A DNA stretch of 64,000 bases from Elgaria multicarinata webbii (taxonomy: Eukaryota; Chordata; Lepidosauria; Squamata; Anguidae), in assembly GCF_023053635.1 (NCBI RefSeq), contig NC_086173.1:146366697-146430696 (forward strand). Direction: 5' to 3'. The notes under the pieces were generated by a model. It ran no database searches and had not been told where the DNA came from. It saw nothing but the letters and a program-made list of their open reading frames with translations. This document shows positions 44,356 through 55,735 of the stretch, piece by piece. The translations under genes and the position numbers were made by a program. The number at the start of each line of letters is the position of its first letter. Position 1 is the first letter of the stretch.

Positions 44356-44868
44356 AATGATCTTTTACTGATAGACATTTAAGGATGCTTCAGGACATGC
44401 TGAATTTCTCAGCATGTGACTAGAGTTACATGTCAAGAAAATGTGCATTCTTGAGTGTTTCTATAGAATCCCATGTTTCTGAGCATGTTCTGGTTAGATG
44501 CTGTAGCAATCATTGAATGTAGTTCTAAAAAGCCTCAAATGAGGAAAACCCATCACATGTAGCAGAACAATGTGAGGGTTATGCCATCTATGTCTCTTCC
44601 TTCCTTCCTTCCTTCCTTCCTTTCTTTCTGAACAACTTTGAGGTCTATAGAACTCACTGCCACAGTTTTAAACAACGTTTCCAAAGAGACCTCATTGTCA
44701 GGGACTGCTGCCTTATCTATAAAACCCTTAACTGCTGTCACCAAAAAGAAACTTCCGTGGTGTAGAGAAGAAATTGACATCACCACTAGAGACAACCTTT
44801 CAAAATGAAAAAAAAATAAGGTATTTATTAAGGAGAATTATTTACAAAAGGGAATAAAATTTTATTCT

Positions 44869-45124
44869 TCAAATAATTGATTGAGATTGCTTAAAAGTAC
44901 TTAAATTAAATATGTTTGGGTTATCATTCCTAATAGAAGAGCAAGGATTCCACAGCTCAATAGCTTTTTCTTCAGAGAAGCTTTCCCTAAACTTTACCCC
45001 AGTTAATTCCTCGTAAACAGGAACAGATGCTATATACCAGTCTTCCTCTGCCTCCTGTTCTTCCTGTTTCTTCTGGCTTCTAGCATGATTCAGATGTTTC
45101 AGGGACTGCCTGCTGAAGTTCCTT
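44869..45124 (-). CDS. Candidate terminal exon of an unknown minus-strand gene
   Basis: On the minus strand an acceptor-like CCAATTTTTAAG precedes one base and 84 open codons, ending in TGA. An AATAAA overlaps almost immediately (44861-44866). The peptide has a charged helix-like part (ARSQKKQEEQEAEEDWYIAS), then VPVYEELTGVKFRESFSEEK and ends SQSII. No ATG-started frame or upstream exon is visible. I do not recognise it. It could be a real 3' exon, a decayed gene end, or part of a transposon. Confidence 0.35.
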
Positions 45125-45146
45125 CTTAAAAATTGGAACCAAAAAT

Positions 45147-45304
45147 GTATTATGTATAACTTGGTTTGCTCATAAAATTATAATGGTTGGCATATTAAGT
45201 TTAGAAATTTAGTTTATTCAGACAATAATTACAAATTTTACAAATAATTACAAATTTTAGGTGTAAATGATCATTTTATGAGCAAACCAAGTTATACATA
45301 ATAC
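45147..45304. repeat. Inverted repeat with perfect 32-base arms
   Basis: 45147-45178 (start gtattatgtataacttggtt) and 45273-45304 are exact inverse copies around a 94-base AT-rich centre. It could be a small MITE. Confidence 0.8.
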
Positions 45305-45794
45305 GTTTTATGTCTCTAAAGTAACAAAGAGACTTAGATCTGTAAACAAAACTAAAAATATATATGCATATTTTCCATTTTTGACACGCACACAAAAATT
45401 CTGGAAAAAGGGGTTCTCTTGCTCCCAATGGCTTGACAATTTCCAGAAATTTTACATCTTTAGACATGTACAGGATTGCATTATTAACTTCACAAACTGT
45501 CAGTGCTGCTGGTCATAACAAATACCCCCCACCCACCCATGGGAATATTATCAAGACATTCTGGAGGTGAAAAAAAGGGAACTGTGCAAAGCATCTATGC
45601 AAGGCCTGGTTGTCAGAATAAAACAACAGTGTAAACCATCTATATGTAATTGTACATTAACATGGTTTAATGGTGAGATGTATGCCATTCTTTAGGGAAT
45701 ATATGAAGAAATCTCCGTGGAAAACCTGGATTTCTATCAAGTTTATTTTTCCCTCCTGATTTATAGCTTTGAATCAAATGGCCTTGGTTTGAAT

Positions 45795-45945
45795 CAATCC
45801 ACTGTAAGCCTGTGTGCACCAGTTGCTGGGGAACATGGGTTCATCCCTGGCTGAAGGCTGGTTGGCCACTGTGCGAACAGAGTGCTGGACTAGGTGGAGC
45901 CTTGGTCTGATCCAGCGTGGCTCTTCTTATGTTCTTATGTTCACC
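45795..45945 (+). mobile_element. L3/CR1-like LINE 3' end
   Basis: agcctgtgtgcaccagttgc and tggactaggtggagccttgg, then cttatgttcttatgttc. Confidence 0.8.
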
Positions 45946-46031
45946 CTGTGGATTGCACTTTTTGTTGAAATTCTGTTAGTTGCTAGAGTTTTCCTATGAA
46001 GCAAGAGCAAGCAACCTGTTTGGGCCCATGG

Positions 46032-46350
46032 TAGGGTGACCATATGAAAAGGAGGACAGGGTTCCTGTGACTTTAACAGTTCCATAGAAAAGGGAATTCA
46101 GCAGGTATCATTTGTAAATATGGAGAAACTGGGGAAATTCCCTCTTCATCACAACAGTTAAAGCTGCAGGAGCTATACTAGAGTGACCAGGTTCAAAAGA
46201 GGGCAGGGCACCTGCAGCTTTAACTGTTGTGATGAAGAGGAAATTTCATCAGGTTCCCCATATATACAAATGACACCTGCTGAAATTCCCTTTTCAATAC
46301 AACTGTTAAAGATACAGGAACTTTGTCCTCCTTTTCATATGGTCACCCTA
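46032..46350. mobile_element. hAT-type palindromic MITE with 8-bp target duplication
   Basis: Flanked by identical GCCCATGG at 46024-46031 and 46351-46358. Ends TAGGGTGACC and GGTCACCCTA. Confidence 0.92.
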
Positions 46351-46536
46351 GCCCATGGGCACCGCCACAAAATGGGCCCTCTGCTGAAGGAAGCATCACC
46401 CTGAAGCCGCCCACCATCTTCTCTTCCTAAGAATGTCTCTGAGCCCCATATGGGGCCCAGAGGCACTTATGGGGAAAGATGGGAGTTTCCCGAGGCCCTT
46501 ACTTTGATTTTAAGCAATCCCAGCTGCCAGTAAGAC

Positions 46537-46537
<1 letters not shown>

Positions 46538-46570
<33 letters not shown>
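46538..46570. repeat. (ATT)n microsatellite
   Basis: About eleven triplets. Confidence 0.9.
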
Positions 46571-46572
<2 letters not shown>

Positions 46573-47024
46573 AAGTAGGAGGGGTAGGGAAGCCAAGAAA
46601 GTTGTCCGATGGTGTAACGGTGCCCGTGGCGGCATGGCGCCATGTTGCCTACCCCCTGCCACACACAACATGGCTACCAACCTCCGTCTATAACAGTTTG
46701 AACTGTTTTGATTTGAACCTCCGTCTCCCAAAATCATGTCCGCTGGATCACTTGGGCCTTTACTCCCATGGATCACCTTGATCACACTGTCGCCATAGGA
46801 CTAAGAAAAGACTAACACCACAGCCACCATTTGGGTGGCAGGGCCTTAACGCAGATAAGGGATGTTGCCCTATCAATGCATCTCTGGGGTGCATGCCCAG
46901 GCATCAGTTCCCACTCAAATGCCTACATTTGGTTGAAACCCTGAAGTACTAACCCGTTGGTTGTTCCTCCCTGAGTCAGCAGCCCTGGGCAGAACAGATG
47001 CAAGAAGTAGCAACTAATCAGGGC

Positions 47025-47541
47025 TTGAATTGGTCTTTCTGCAAGTTTTAAAATCTCTTCATTGGCTACCGATTAGTTTTGGTTATTACCTTTAAAGCCC
47101 TACATGGTTTGGGTCCAGGCTACCTGCGGGATCGCCTTTTCTTGTACAATCCGCCCCGCGCACTCAGGTCCTTTGGAAAGAATCTACTTCAGCTAGTACA
47201 AACCAGATTAACAACTGTTACTCAGAGGACCTTCTCTTCTGCTGCTCCCAGACTGTGGAATGGCCTGCCGGAGGAAATTCGTCAACTTGACGGTCTTTTA
47301 GAATTTAAAAAAGCAATAAAGAGTGATCTATTCTGGCAGGCCTATCCAGTGAAATTTTAGAATGTTTTAAAGATGTTTTAATTATGTATGGTATGTTTTT
47401 AATCAATTTTTAATGTGTATTTTATATCATGTTTTTATACTGTTTGTTTTATACTTGGAATGGTTTTAGTTTTTTATGAACCGCCCAAGGAGCTTCGGCT
47501 GTTGGGCGGTATAAAAATGCAATAAATAATAATAATAATAA
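47025..47541 (+). mobile_element. L2 LINE 3' end
   Basis: Open frame to 47360 with FKALHGLGPGYLRDRL and SSAAPRLWNGLPEEIRQLDG, then a 3' UTR and tail gggcggtataaaaatgcaat. It ends only 50 bases before the acceptor of the zinc-finger exon. Confidence 0.9.
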
Positions 47542-47601
47542 TCTGGGATATAGAGCTTACTATCTGTTACATAGCTGTTTTGTATTCCAGCAGTTATTGG
47601 G

Positions 47602-48711
47602 ATGGCGATGGAGATCAAGGCGGAGACTCTCTCACAGGCAGACCCTAAAATAGTGAATCGCCTGTGGTGGAATGTATCCCAAGACTGTGACCACCACAAC
47701 ACTTGTGAGATTTGGAAGGAGCAGGAGAAGCAGAAGCCCTCGATCAAAATTGAGGACATCAAGGGGTTGGAAGATTTCACGGCGCCCGAAGAAAACCTTG
47801 CACAAGAGGATGAAAAGCCATGCGTTCATCAGCACCCGGGACTCGTTACACATGAGACGATCTGCACAGAAGAGAGCCCCTTTAGGTGCGACGCGTGTGG
47901 GAAATGCTTTGGGGATAATTCCCATCTGATCAGGCATCAGAGAATCCACACCGGGGAGAAACCGTACCAATGCGGCGACTGTGGGAAAAGCTTCAATCAG
48001 AACTCACACCTCCTCCTCCACAGGAAGGTCCACTCGGGGGAGAAGCCCTGCCACTGCGAAGATTGCGGGAAAAGTTTTGTGACCATTTGGGCTCTCATCA
48101 AACACCAGAAAATCCACATGGAGGAGAAGCCCTTTCGGTGTGCGCAGTGCGGAAAGACTTTCCGCCAGAATTCGCACCTGGTGATCCACGAGAGGATCCA
48201 CTCGGGGGAAAAGCCTTGCCCTTGCCCCGAATGTGGTAAATGCTTTGGAGACACGTCGGCCCTTATCAAACATCAGAGAACCCACTCGGGAGAGAAGCCC
48301 TACACCTGCCCACATTGCGAACGAGGCTTTGGCCAGAACTCTCACCTCCTTCAGCATCTGAAGATGCACACGGGGGAGAAAGGCTACTGCTGCGGCGAAT
48401 GCGACAAAAGCTTCAGCCAGAAGGCTCAACTGATTGTTCACCAGAGAGTCCACTCGGGGGAGAAGCCATATAAATGCTCCCACTGCGGCAGGTCTTTCAA
48501 TCGCAGCTCCAACCTTATTTCACACGAACGAACCCACAGCGGAGAAAAACCTTACAAATGCCCCGATTGTGGGAAATGCTTCAGTAGGAGCTCCAATGTC
48601 CTTGTGCATCAGAGAATCCACAACGGGGAGAAACCCTTCAAGTGTCCTTCCTGTGGGAAGAGTTTCCGGCGTAACTCTCACCTGATGGTCCATCAGAGAC
48701 TCCATCACTGA
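47602..48711 (+). CDS. C2H2 zinc-finger protein, terminal exon with 10 fingers
   Basis: Acceptor TGTTTTGTATTCCAG opens the exon at 47591. The ATG at 47602 (gggATGG) starts a 369-aa frame. The first 90 residues are acidic/polar without a recognisable KRAB or SCAN box. Ten C2H2 fingers follow (about residues 94-368) with (S/T)GEKPY-type linkers; every finger keeps its two Cys and two His. The protein ends one residue after the last finger. The upstream exon phase would be 1, the same as in the 22.7-kb gene, so KRAB exons may exist but I could not find them between 42.1 and 47.6 kb. It is predicted to be a nuclear DNA-binding regulator. Confidence 0.93.
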   Translation: MAMEIKAETLSQADPKIVNRLWWNVSQDCDHHNTCEIWKEQEKQKPSIKIEDIKGLEDFTAPEENLAQEDEKPCVHQHPGLVTHETICTEESPFRCDACGKCFGDNSHLIRHQRIHTGEKPYQCGDCGKSFNQNSHLLLHRKVHSGEKPCHCEDCGKSFVTIWALIKHQKIHMEEKPFRCAQCGKTFRQNSHLVIHERIHSGEKPCPCPECGKCFGDTSALIKHQRTHSGEKPYTCPHCERGFGQNSHLLQHLKMHTGEKGYCCGECDKSFSQKAQLIVHQRVHSGEKPYKCSHCGRSFNRSSNLISHERTHSGEKPYKCPDCGKCFSRSSNVLVHQRIHNGEKPFKCPSCGKSFRRNSHLMVHQRLHH

Positions 48712-49255
48712 GGCTTTCCCAAGGGATCTGTGTGCACATGTGTCTACGTATCTCTCGGTATATCTGCTGTGGTCCATTCAACAGAGCTGAACTCTTCTTT
48801 CCAGGATCCTGCAGGGAACACGCTCTCCCCTGGTTATCTGAAGTCCTAGTAAGGATGGTTCTAGGCATGGCTACTAGAGGTAAGCCCCATGGAGTTCAAG
48901 TCAGGGCTTATTCCCAAATTAGTGGGTAAAACTGCAATCCTATGCCCACTTACTTGGGAGTGAGCCCCATTGAACTCAGTGGGATTTACTTTCAAGTAAA
49001 CGCACACAGGATTGCCCAGTTAAAAAAATTGAATTCAAATTTCTAATCAAGGCAAAAACATATATAATAGAATCACCAGATTTTAAGAGTTAGAAGGGAT
49101 CTCGTAGGTCATCTAACCCAAATCTACCTGCTCAACGAAGGATTATTAGCCTTCAAAAATACTGTATTTATTATTGCTAGGTGCAACCTAATTGAAGACA
49201 TTTTAATCAATGAATCCTATGAGTTTGGGTTAATTCATCGATTTAAGGCAAAATT
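48712..49255 (+). other. Probable 3' UTR of the second zinc-finger gene
   Basis: Directly follows the stop. A palindromic repeat (gcaatcctatgcccacttac, gggatttactttcaagtaaa) lies at 48930-49015. No AATAAA is seen close by. Confidence 0.45.
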
Positions 49256-49379
49256 CTAAGCATGTTTAGACAGTGGGGGAAAGTCCTATAACTCCCAGCA
49301 TTCCCAAGCCAGCACTGTACATCTGATCTCGGTGCTTGCCATCTGCATTTTTTAAAAATAAGAATTTGTACTTTAAAAT

Positions 49380-49423
<44 letters not shown>

Positions 49424-49655
49424 GCACCTTTTAACTAACCACAAGTATTTTAAGGTGCAATCCTATGCATGAAAAGACAGGAAAAAAACTCCTACATGCA
49501 TAGGATTGTGCCCTAAGGAGTAGATGCATAGGATTGTGCCCTAAGGATCCCCCCACATTTAGGGGGATTTAGGGCACAATCCTCTGCATGTTTAGACAGA
49601 AAAAAGTCCTACAATTCCCTACATTCCCCAGCTACCCATGTATAGGATTGTGCCC
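49250..49655. repeat. Cluster of tttagacag-family MITE fragments around a (CA)n
   Basis: Three fragments with atgtttagacag and aggattgtgcccta, and a CA run at 49381-49420. Confidence 0.6.
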
Positions 49656-49819
49656 TTAATCTGTTAACCCAGTGGTTCACAACCTTTTTTGCTCCATTCC
49701 CCCATTTCACCATTGTTCAGAATATAGTTACCCCCTTCCCAAGACAGTCTAACTCAAAAGGTGCTTTCCAAATAATATGCATTTAATATTGAAAATCTTT
49801 TATTTTTTTCTATATTAGT

Positions 49820-49898
49820 CCCATTTAAAGGGGCAACGCAAAGCATGGCCCCTTTTACATTCTCAGCTCCCATGCTTTGCGTTGCCCCTTTAAATGGG
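49820..49898. repeat. Inverted repeat with perfect 29-base arms
   Basis: 49820-49848 (start cccatttaaaggggcaacgc) and 49870-49898 are exact inverses with a 21-base spacer. Confidence 0.9.
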
Positions 49899-49899
49899 A

Positions 49900-50650
49900 A
49901 GCTTGAAACTTCTAGGATTGCGAGGGAGGGAGGGAAAAGAGAGCAAAGGCCTGGCTTTTGCAGACGACATGACACTTTTCTGGGACGTTTTTAATAACGT
50001 GTAGGAAGATATAATCTACAGGACATCATACTTTGCTGAATAGTGGTCCCAATTCCCCCCCCTGGAACCCTAAAATTCCCCCTAGTTGAGAACCCATGTG
50101 TTAACCAAACCAATTAATTTGATGTTGCAGGATCCTGGCAAATTATCTGCATAATCTTGCAGATGAATCTTTCATCTTACTTGGCTCTAGCTATAACCCC
50201 ATAAAGAGTTTTGAAAGATGCATCCAAATCTTCAGATTTTTTTCTGCTGGTATGTTCACAGGGAAAGGGCACACACCTAACCACCTCCTGGAATGTCATG
50301 ATGCTTCATTTTCTATCTTGAGCTCATTAAAAAGGGAAAACTTCCCAGTGATTCGTCTGGACAGGAGTCAACACTGCCCCACTCCCAAGCTACCATTTAA
50401 GTTTAAAGCAGAGTCCTCCCCTCACAAGGAATTGTGATTTCCATCTCCATCCCACACTATTTGCCATAGATGCTCATGTTTTTATCTGGTAGTTTCTTTG
50501 AGCAGAAGACACGAAAACCGGCAATTGCACAACCAGCTTCTTCATGCTCCCCATTCAAAAACAGCACATTTCATCCCCTGACTTTAGCAAACTAGATCAA
50601 ACTGAACAAAGGATCTACATATCTATATGGAGAGTAGTTATACATTGAAC
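49900..50650. other. No gene recognised
   Basis: A short open frame at 50252-50437 has no features. Probably old repeat debris. Confidence 0.4.
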
Positions 50651-50689
50651 ATTTTATTTATTTATTTATTTATTTCATTTATATCCCAT

Positions 50690-51850
50690 TGTGGAAATTC
50701 TGTAGACATAGTATATCTTGACTTCAGGAAGATATTTGACAACATACTCGATATCCTGATTATTTTATTTATTTATTTATTGCATTTATATACTGCCCCA
50801 TAGAAGCTCTCGGGGCGGTTTACAAAAGGAAGCTAGTTGAATATGGGTTGGATGGCATTTCGACTAGGTGGATCTATAGCTGGCTGGAGAATCGTACTGA
50901 AAAATGGCACACCAATGGTTCTTCATCAGACTGGAAGGAGGGATTGAGGGGTGTGTGCTGCAGGGCTTGGTTGTACTCTTCAACATTTGTATTAATGACT
51001 TGGAGGAAGAGGTGAATATAGGGGTGGGGGAATGCTTAACAAATTTACTGATGACACAAAATTGGATGGGATAGCAAATAACTTAGAAGACACAAACAAT
51101 ATTCAAAAAGACCGTGATAGGTTAGAAACTGGGCAGAAAATAATAGAATGCAATTTAACAGAGACATATGCAATGTTCTTTTTCCACAGGTATAAGTTGG
51201 GGAATACTTGGCTTGGCAATAGTACTTGGAGTTGTAGTCAATCCCAAACTGAATATAAGCCAGAAGTGTGATGTGGCTGCAAAAAAAAACAAATGCAATT
51301 TTAGTTGCATCAGTAGAAATATACATAGTTTGAAAATCACAGGAACTGATACTTCCACTCTACTCTGCACTGGTCAGAGCTCACCTCAAATACTGTGTCC
51401 AGTTTTGGACACACACTTTAACAAGAATTCAGATAAATTGGAAAGAGTTCAGAGGAGGGCAACAAAGGTGAAATTAAGTCCTAGAGGAAAGATGGAAGGA
51501 ACTGGGTATGTTTAGCCTTGAAAAGAGAAGACTGTGAGAGATATGATATACTTTCAAGTACCTAAAGGGTTGTCAACATGAAAGAGGGCCCCAACCTCTT
51601 CTCTATTATCCGAGACTGTAGGACACAAAATAACAGGCTTAAGCTGCAGGAAGGCAGCAGGAGAAACTTCCCAATGTTGAAAACAGTCAGGCAATCAAAC
51701 CAACAGTCTAGGGAGGCGGAGGGCTCTTCATTGCTGAGGTATTCAAGCAGAGACTGGACAACCATCTCTCAAGGATGCTTGAAACCAGATTCCTGCGCTG
51801 AGCAGGAGGTTGGACTCCATGGCGTAAATGGCCCCTTCTAATTAGAAAAA
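50690..51850 (+). mobile_element. Old CR1 LINE copy
   Basis: Diverged RT to 3' UTR sequence: ttgacttcaggaagatattt (motif A region), ttaatgacttggaggaagag, aaatttactgatgacacaaa (motif C), and a late CR1 3' UTR. A minus-strand L2 tail is inserted at about 50763-50830. Confidence 0.85.
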
Positions 51851-51854
51851 TCCA

Positions 51855-52090
51855 TGGATGCCAAAGCTATCAATGGCCAATAGTCATGATGACTATATGC
51901 TGCCTCCAGGATCTGAGTCAGTATGTCTCTGAATTACCAGTTATTGGGGAACATCAGCAGGAGGTTGCTGTTCCCCTTATGTCCTGCTTGTGGGCTTCCC
52001 AGAGGCATCTGGTTGGCCACTATGGAAATGGAATGCTTGTCTAGATGGGCTTTTGGTTTCATTCATAAAGGTTCTTCTGTGCTCCAACTT
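51855..52090 (+). mobile_element. L3/CR1-like LINE 3' end
   Basis: gctatcaatggccaatagtc, gctgcctccaggatctgagt, decayed 3' end. It follows the CR1 directly. Confidence 0.7.
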
Positions 52091-52099
52091 AAGTTTCTA

Positions 52100-52890
52100 G
52101 CATCCATCAGTTCAAACAAATTCACTCTTTGTCCCACTCTCATACTGGTCTTCATCTAGAGTCCATTGGGTTGTATCCAATGAATGGGTCAAGTTAGTTG
52201 TGACTAAGTTAAGTCTCATGCATTTCAACGGTTCGGTTCTAAGTAGGACTAACATGGGATACAGCCTTTAAGGCATTCCAAAGCCATGGGTGCCTATATG
52301 TTTCCAACGCAGTCAGAAGAGTGCGTGGCTTTGGCAGGCAGAGCCAGGGGACAAAGTTAGGCCCAGCAGCCTCCCTCATGCATTATTTGAGTGCATGTGG
52401 AGGTGTTATGGGGCCTTTCTTAATGCCTTTATCCAATCCCCAAACTAAACAAACTTCCAGTGTGCCTGTGCTCTTATGTTCTAAATAGCAGAATCCTAAA
52501 TTCCAACAGCGAACCAGGTTCTCCTGAATGTCGATCCTTAAGTAGCCAACAGCGGCACCAGCCATGCTCAAGAGGGAGATGTGAGCAGGCTTGGGGGAAC
52601 CCCAATCTCTGCAGCATTACAAATATTGTGCGGGGGGAGAAAGCAATGGCAGTGGCGGAGGTGGGAGGAACCCCAAGCAACTCAAGGAGTACTGATCTTG
52701 CGGAGTAAGGGCCGTAACTGGTGGAGTGGAATGGATTCTCCTGGAAACGGGCATGGCTGGCTGGAACCGTGAACAGGAGCACTCCATGCTGAGCCCCACT
52801 TCTATTAATAGATAAGTCTGAACCCAGAAAGCTTTTATGCCCTCGTGAAACATTTGGAAGGCGGTATGTGCGTGGCCTATACAAGCTTGA
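52100..52890. other. No exon recognised
   Basis: A palindromic MITE-like element at about 52165-52265; the remainder is unassigned. Confidence 0.4.
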
Positions 52891-52894
52891 GCCG

Positions 52895-53135
52895 ATTTAA
52901 CGTCCACCCCCTATACATTGCCTGCTCGACATTCCTCCCTCCCCGCTGAAGCCCGAGAAACAAGGCCGGTCTGGGATGCCCCTTATCATTGGCCGGCGCA
53001 GCCGCCGCCCCGGGATCTCGCTTTCGGCAGGAAAGGGGCTGGGCAGCCGGGTGGATCCACCCTGGAGTTGGGATTGCGGAACCGAAAGGGAGGCTGAGGC
53101 CGAGAGAGACCGGAGCGGAGGCCAACCACTCCGGT
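52895..53135 (+). promoter_or_regulatory. CpG island, likely promoter and 5' exon of the membrane-protein gene
   Basis: Dense CpG, GC-box-like ggccggcgcag, an inverted CCAAT box (ATTGG, 52988-52992) and a donor-like CACTCCG|GTAAATA near 53134. It is the nearest island upstream of the exon at 58.8 kb on the same strand. The link is inferred from position only. The triplet run ctgctgctgcgccgccgcc follows. Confidence 0.45.
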
Positions 53136-53299
53136 AAATAATCTCTCCTCTTGCTCGCTTCGCTTGTCTGCTGCTGCTGCGCCGCCGCCTCCGTTCTTCT
53201 TGCTTTTCTCCGAAGAATTCTTCCCGTCTTCTTTCTCCCTCATCCCAGGCCCGCAAGCCAGCCTTAAATGTTCGCGAGGGCGAGCTAAAAGGGAGGTAG

Positions 53300-54370
53300 C
53301 TCATTGGTTTGCAGGCCTTTTAAAAACAAATTTTGTGAACTTTTTTTTTTAATGGTTAAAAAAATGTAGGGGAGGCAGAAATGGTTTTAGGGGTGCAGCC
53401 CCCCTTTCCCTGTGGCTATAGGCCTACCCCACCCCACCCCACCCACGCGCGCGCTTGCACACTTTCTCCTTTCTAGCCAGCGTCTAGGCACGTGCTTGAT
53501 TACTTTGGGTACAAATCAGCAATTCAACTACTGCTGAATATTTCCATCAGTCCAACAATGGTGAGTGGGGAGAAAGAAGGAGGCGGACAAACCGCGAATG
53601 CAAACAAACCGTGAGTTGCTAAGAGAAGGGCTGGGGAAAGATTCAAAGTTTAGTGCTATTTTCTGCAAGGATCTTGGAAGCAGAGGTAATTACTGAGAGA
53701 GAGAAGCTGTGAGAATTTGTTTGATTTTACAAAGGATCTAATTTTCTAAAATGTGCGGGGGGAGCATGATAACCTTGCAAGATAAACCTCTAAATTCGCC
53801 GATTACAAAACCCAATTTCTACCGTTACAAAACTGGGCCTACTTTCAATATTTAATATGCATGCATTTTTCCCCCTCTTAGTTTGCTTCGCATTCACAGG
53901 CTTTTTTCCTTCTCTTCTTCAAGCGCCATAAACAACATCGCATCCTCGTAGTCCGCATTCATTTGAATAAATTTACAACCCTCGACAGAATATTTACAAT
54001 CACCAAAATGTATTAAGGATCCCCATTCTTTAATAGGCGTTCACTGACTGGGTGAGAACAGAGTAGTTAACTTGAATAAAGAGGTAACTCATCTGGGGTA
54101 CATGATCTGGAGTATATATCCAATACTGTGCTCACTTAAGTGTTCATGGTTGCCCTCCTTGATCCCATCAGAAAGTTACTCTGATAATGTTCAGATTACA
54201 TGACTACAGGTAGCAATAACTAGCAAGTTCCCAATCTTAAAGTGTATTTTAAACATTGCTTTGCAGTACCCCCATCTGAGTCCCTGTCCTTTCCATCCCC
54301 CTTCCCTGCCTCCTTAATCCTAACTCCTGATTTTTTTTTTATTTTTACCCTGCAAACTTATTTTTTTATT
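53300..54370. other. No gene recognised
   Basis: A short CCCAC-rich tract near 53425-53450. Otherwise unassigned; would be intron if the island drives the 58.8-kb exon. Confidence 0.4.
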
Positions 54371-54989
54371 CCCAACTCTTCTGATATTTATTGCATTTCT
54401 ATATGGCTTTCTAGAAACAGACAAAGCAGTTGACAAAAGTTCAAAAAACAAAAATAATAAATAGATACATAGTAAAATGTTTAAAAAAAGCACCTTAGAA
54501 ACAATTTATAAAGCAAAATTAAAAAGATGCACCATGACCCTCTTCCTGAATGCAGACAGAGTGAGGATCAATTGTAACGCCAGTGGGAGTGCGTTCCAGA
54601 GGTTGGGAGCAATACAGGAGAAAGCTGTGCATTTTGGACCAATTCTGGACACTTCAAAGGTAGCCCCACCTAGAGTGTAGTTCAGTAATCTGACCATGAT
54701 GTAATCAAGACATGGAGAATTGTTGCCAAATCAGTGACTCAGGAATAGCTGCAACTGGTGCGCTAGATGGAGATGTGCAAATGCACTCCTTGCCACTGCT
54801 GCCACTTGAAGATCTAGGGACAGTGCTGGATCCAGGAGCTCGCCCAAGTGATAAACCTGCTCTTTCAGGGGGAGCAAAATCCCAGCCAAAACAGGCTGAA
54901 TCTCAGCCCTTCACTGAGCCTTTCTAATGACCAACAGCACCTCTGTCTTTTCTGGATTTAATCTCAGCTTGTTCATCTTGACCCAGCAC

Positions 54990-55282
54990 ACAAGATGTAG
55001 TGATGGCCACCATTTTGGATGGCTTTAAAAGGCAGTTGGATAAATTCTTGGAGGAGAAGGCTATCAATGGCTACTAGTCCTGATGGTTATGTGCTACCTC
55101 CAGTATCTGAGGCAGTAAGCCTGTGTGCACCAGTTGCTGGGGAACATGGGTGAGAGGGTGCTGTTGCACTACGTCCTGCTTCATTGGTCCTTGGTCGACA
55201 GCTGGTTGGCCACTATGTGAACAGAGTGCTGGACTAGATGGACGCTCGGTCTGATCCAACAGGGCCCTTCTTATCACAGTGT
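54990..55282 (+). mobile_element. L3/CR1-like LINE 3' end inside the L2
   Basis: gtagtgatggccaccatttt, atcaatggctactagtcctg, ctggactagatggacgctcg. Confidence 0.85.
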
Positions 55283-55384
55283 TCAATGAAATCAGCATAT
55301 GGATGGCATCTCACTCCCAAACTCCAGGTATGGAGTTTCATGTAGATGTTAAATAATGTAAGGGGCAGAACAGAACCTTGTAGG

Positions 55385-55735
55385 ACACCAGAAACCAGAA
55401 GTGGGGAACCTAAGGCCTAGGGGCCAAATCTGGCCTTCCAGCTCTTTAGATTTTTTCCAGCAGGCCATATCCCTATTTCCTGGACCCACCTTCTTTCACC
55501 CAACAATCAAGCATTTGGTGGCTTCCCAGGTTTGTGCATTTTTTTGCCCATACTAAAAGGTTGAAGGCTTTGTTACAGGCAATAAGAGTTTTAAGCTACA
55601 ATACATAGGACGGAGTGGTTGGCTGCAGCCATTTTGCCTTTGGCTCCATCCCTTTACGCACAGACCTGCCTACCACTGGAATACAGCCTCCGAGAGCTCC
55701 TCCAGAATTTAATTCAGCCCACGAAGAGGCTCCCC
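55385..55735 (+). repeat. Unclassified interspersed repeat inside the L2
   Basis: ccaaatctggccttccagct, ggcaataagagttttaagct, ttttgcctttggctccatcc. Confidence 0.65.

Noticed and set aside
44553-44795. 80-codon minus-strand frame downstream of the orphan exon
   Set aside because: Begins after that exon's AATAAA, ends in a (GGAA)n tract and has no recognised domain. Probably repeat or chance.
2093-46400. Idea that 46.02-46.38 kb is a third arm of the inverted duplication because of gcccatgggcaccgccacaaaatgg
   Set aside because: Only about 40 bases match; this is better explained as a dispersed repeat fragment that received a MITE.
48004-48483. 159-codon antisense frame over the second finger array
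   Set aside because: Same effect as above; periodic and without domain.
52897-53304. 135-codon minus-strand Arg-rich frame in the CpG island
   Set aside because: Typical of GC-rich promoter DNA; composition explained by CGG/CCG runs.
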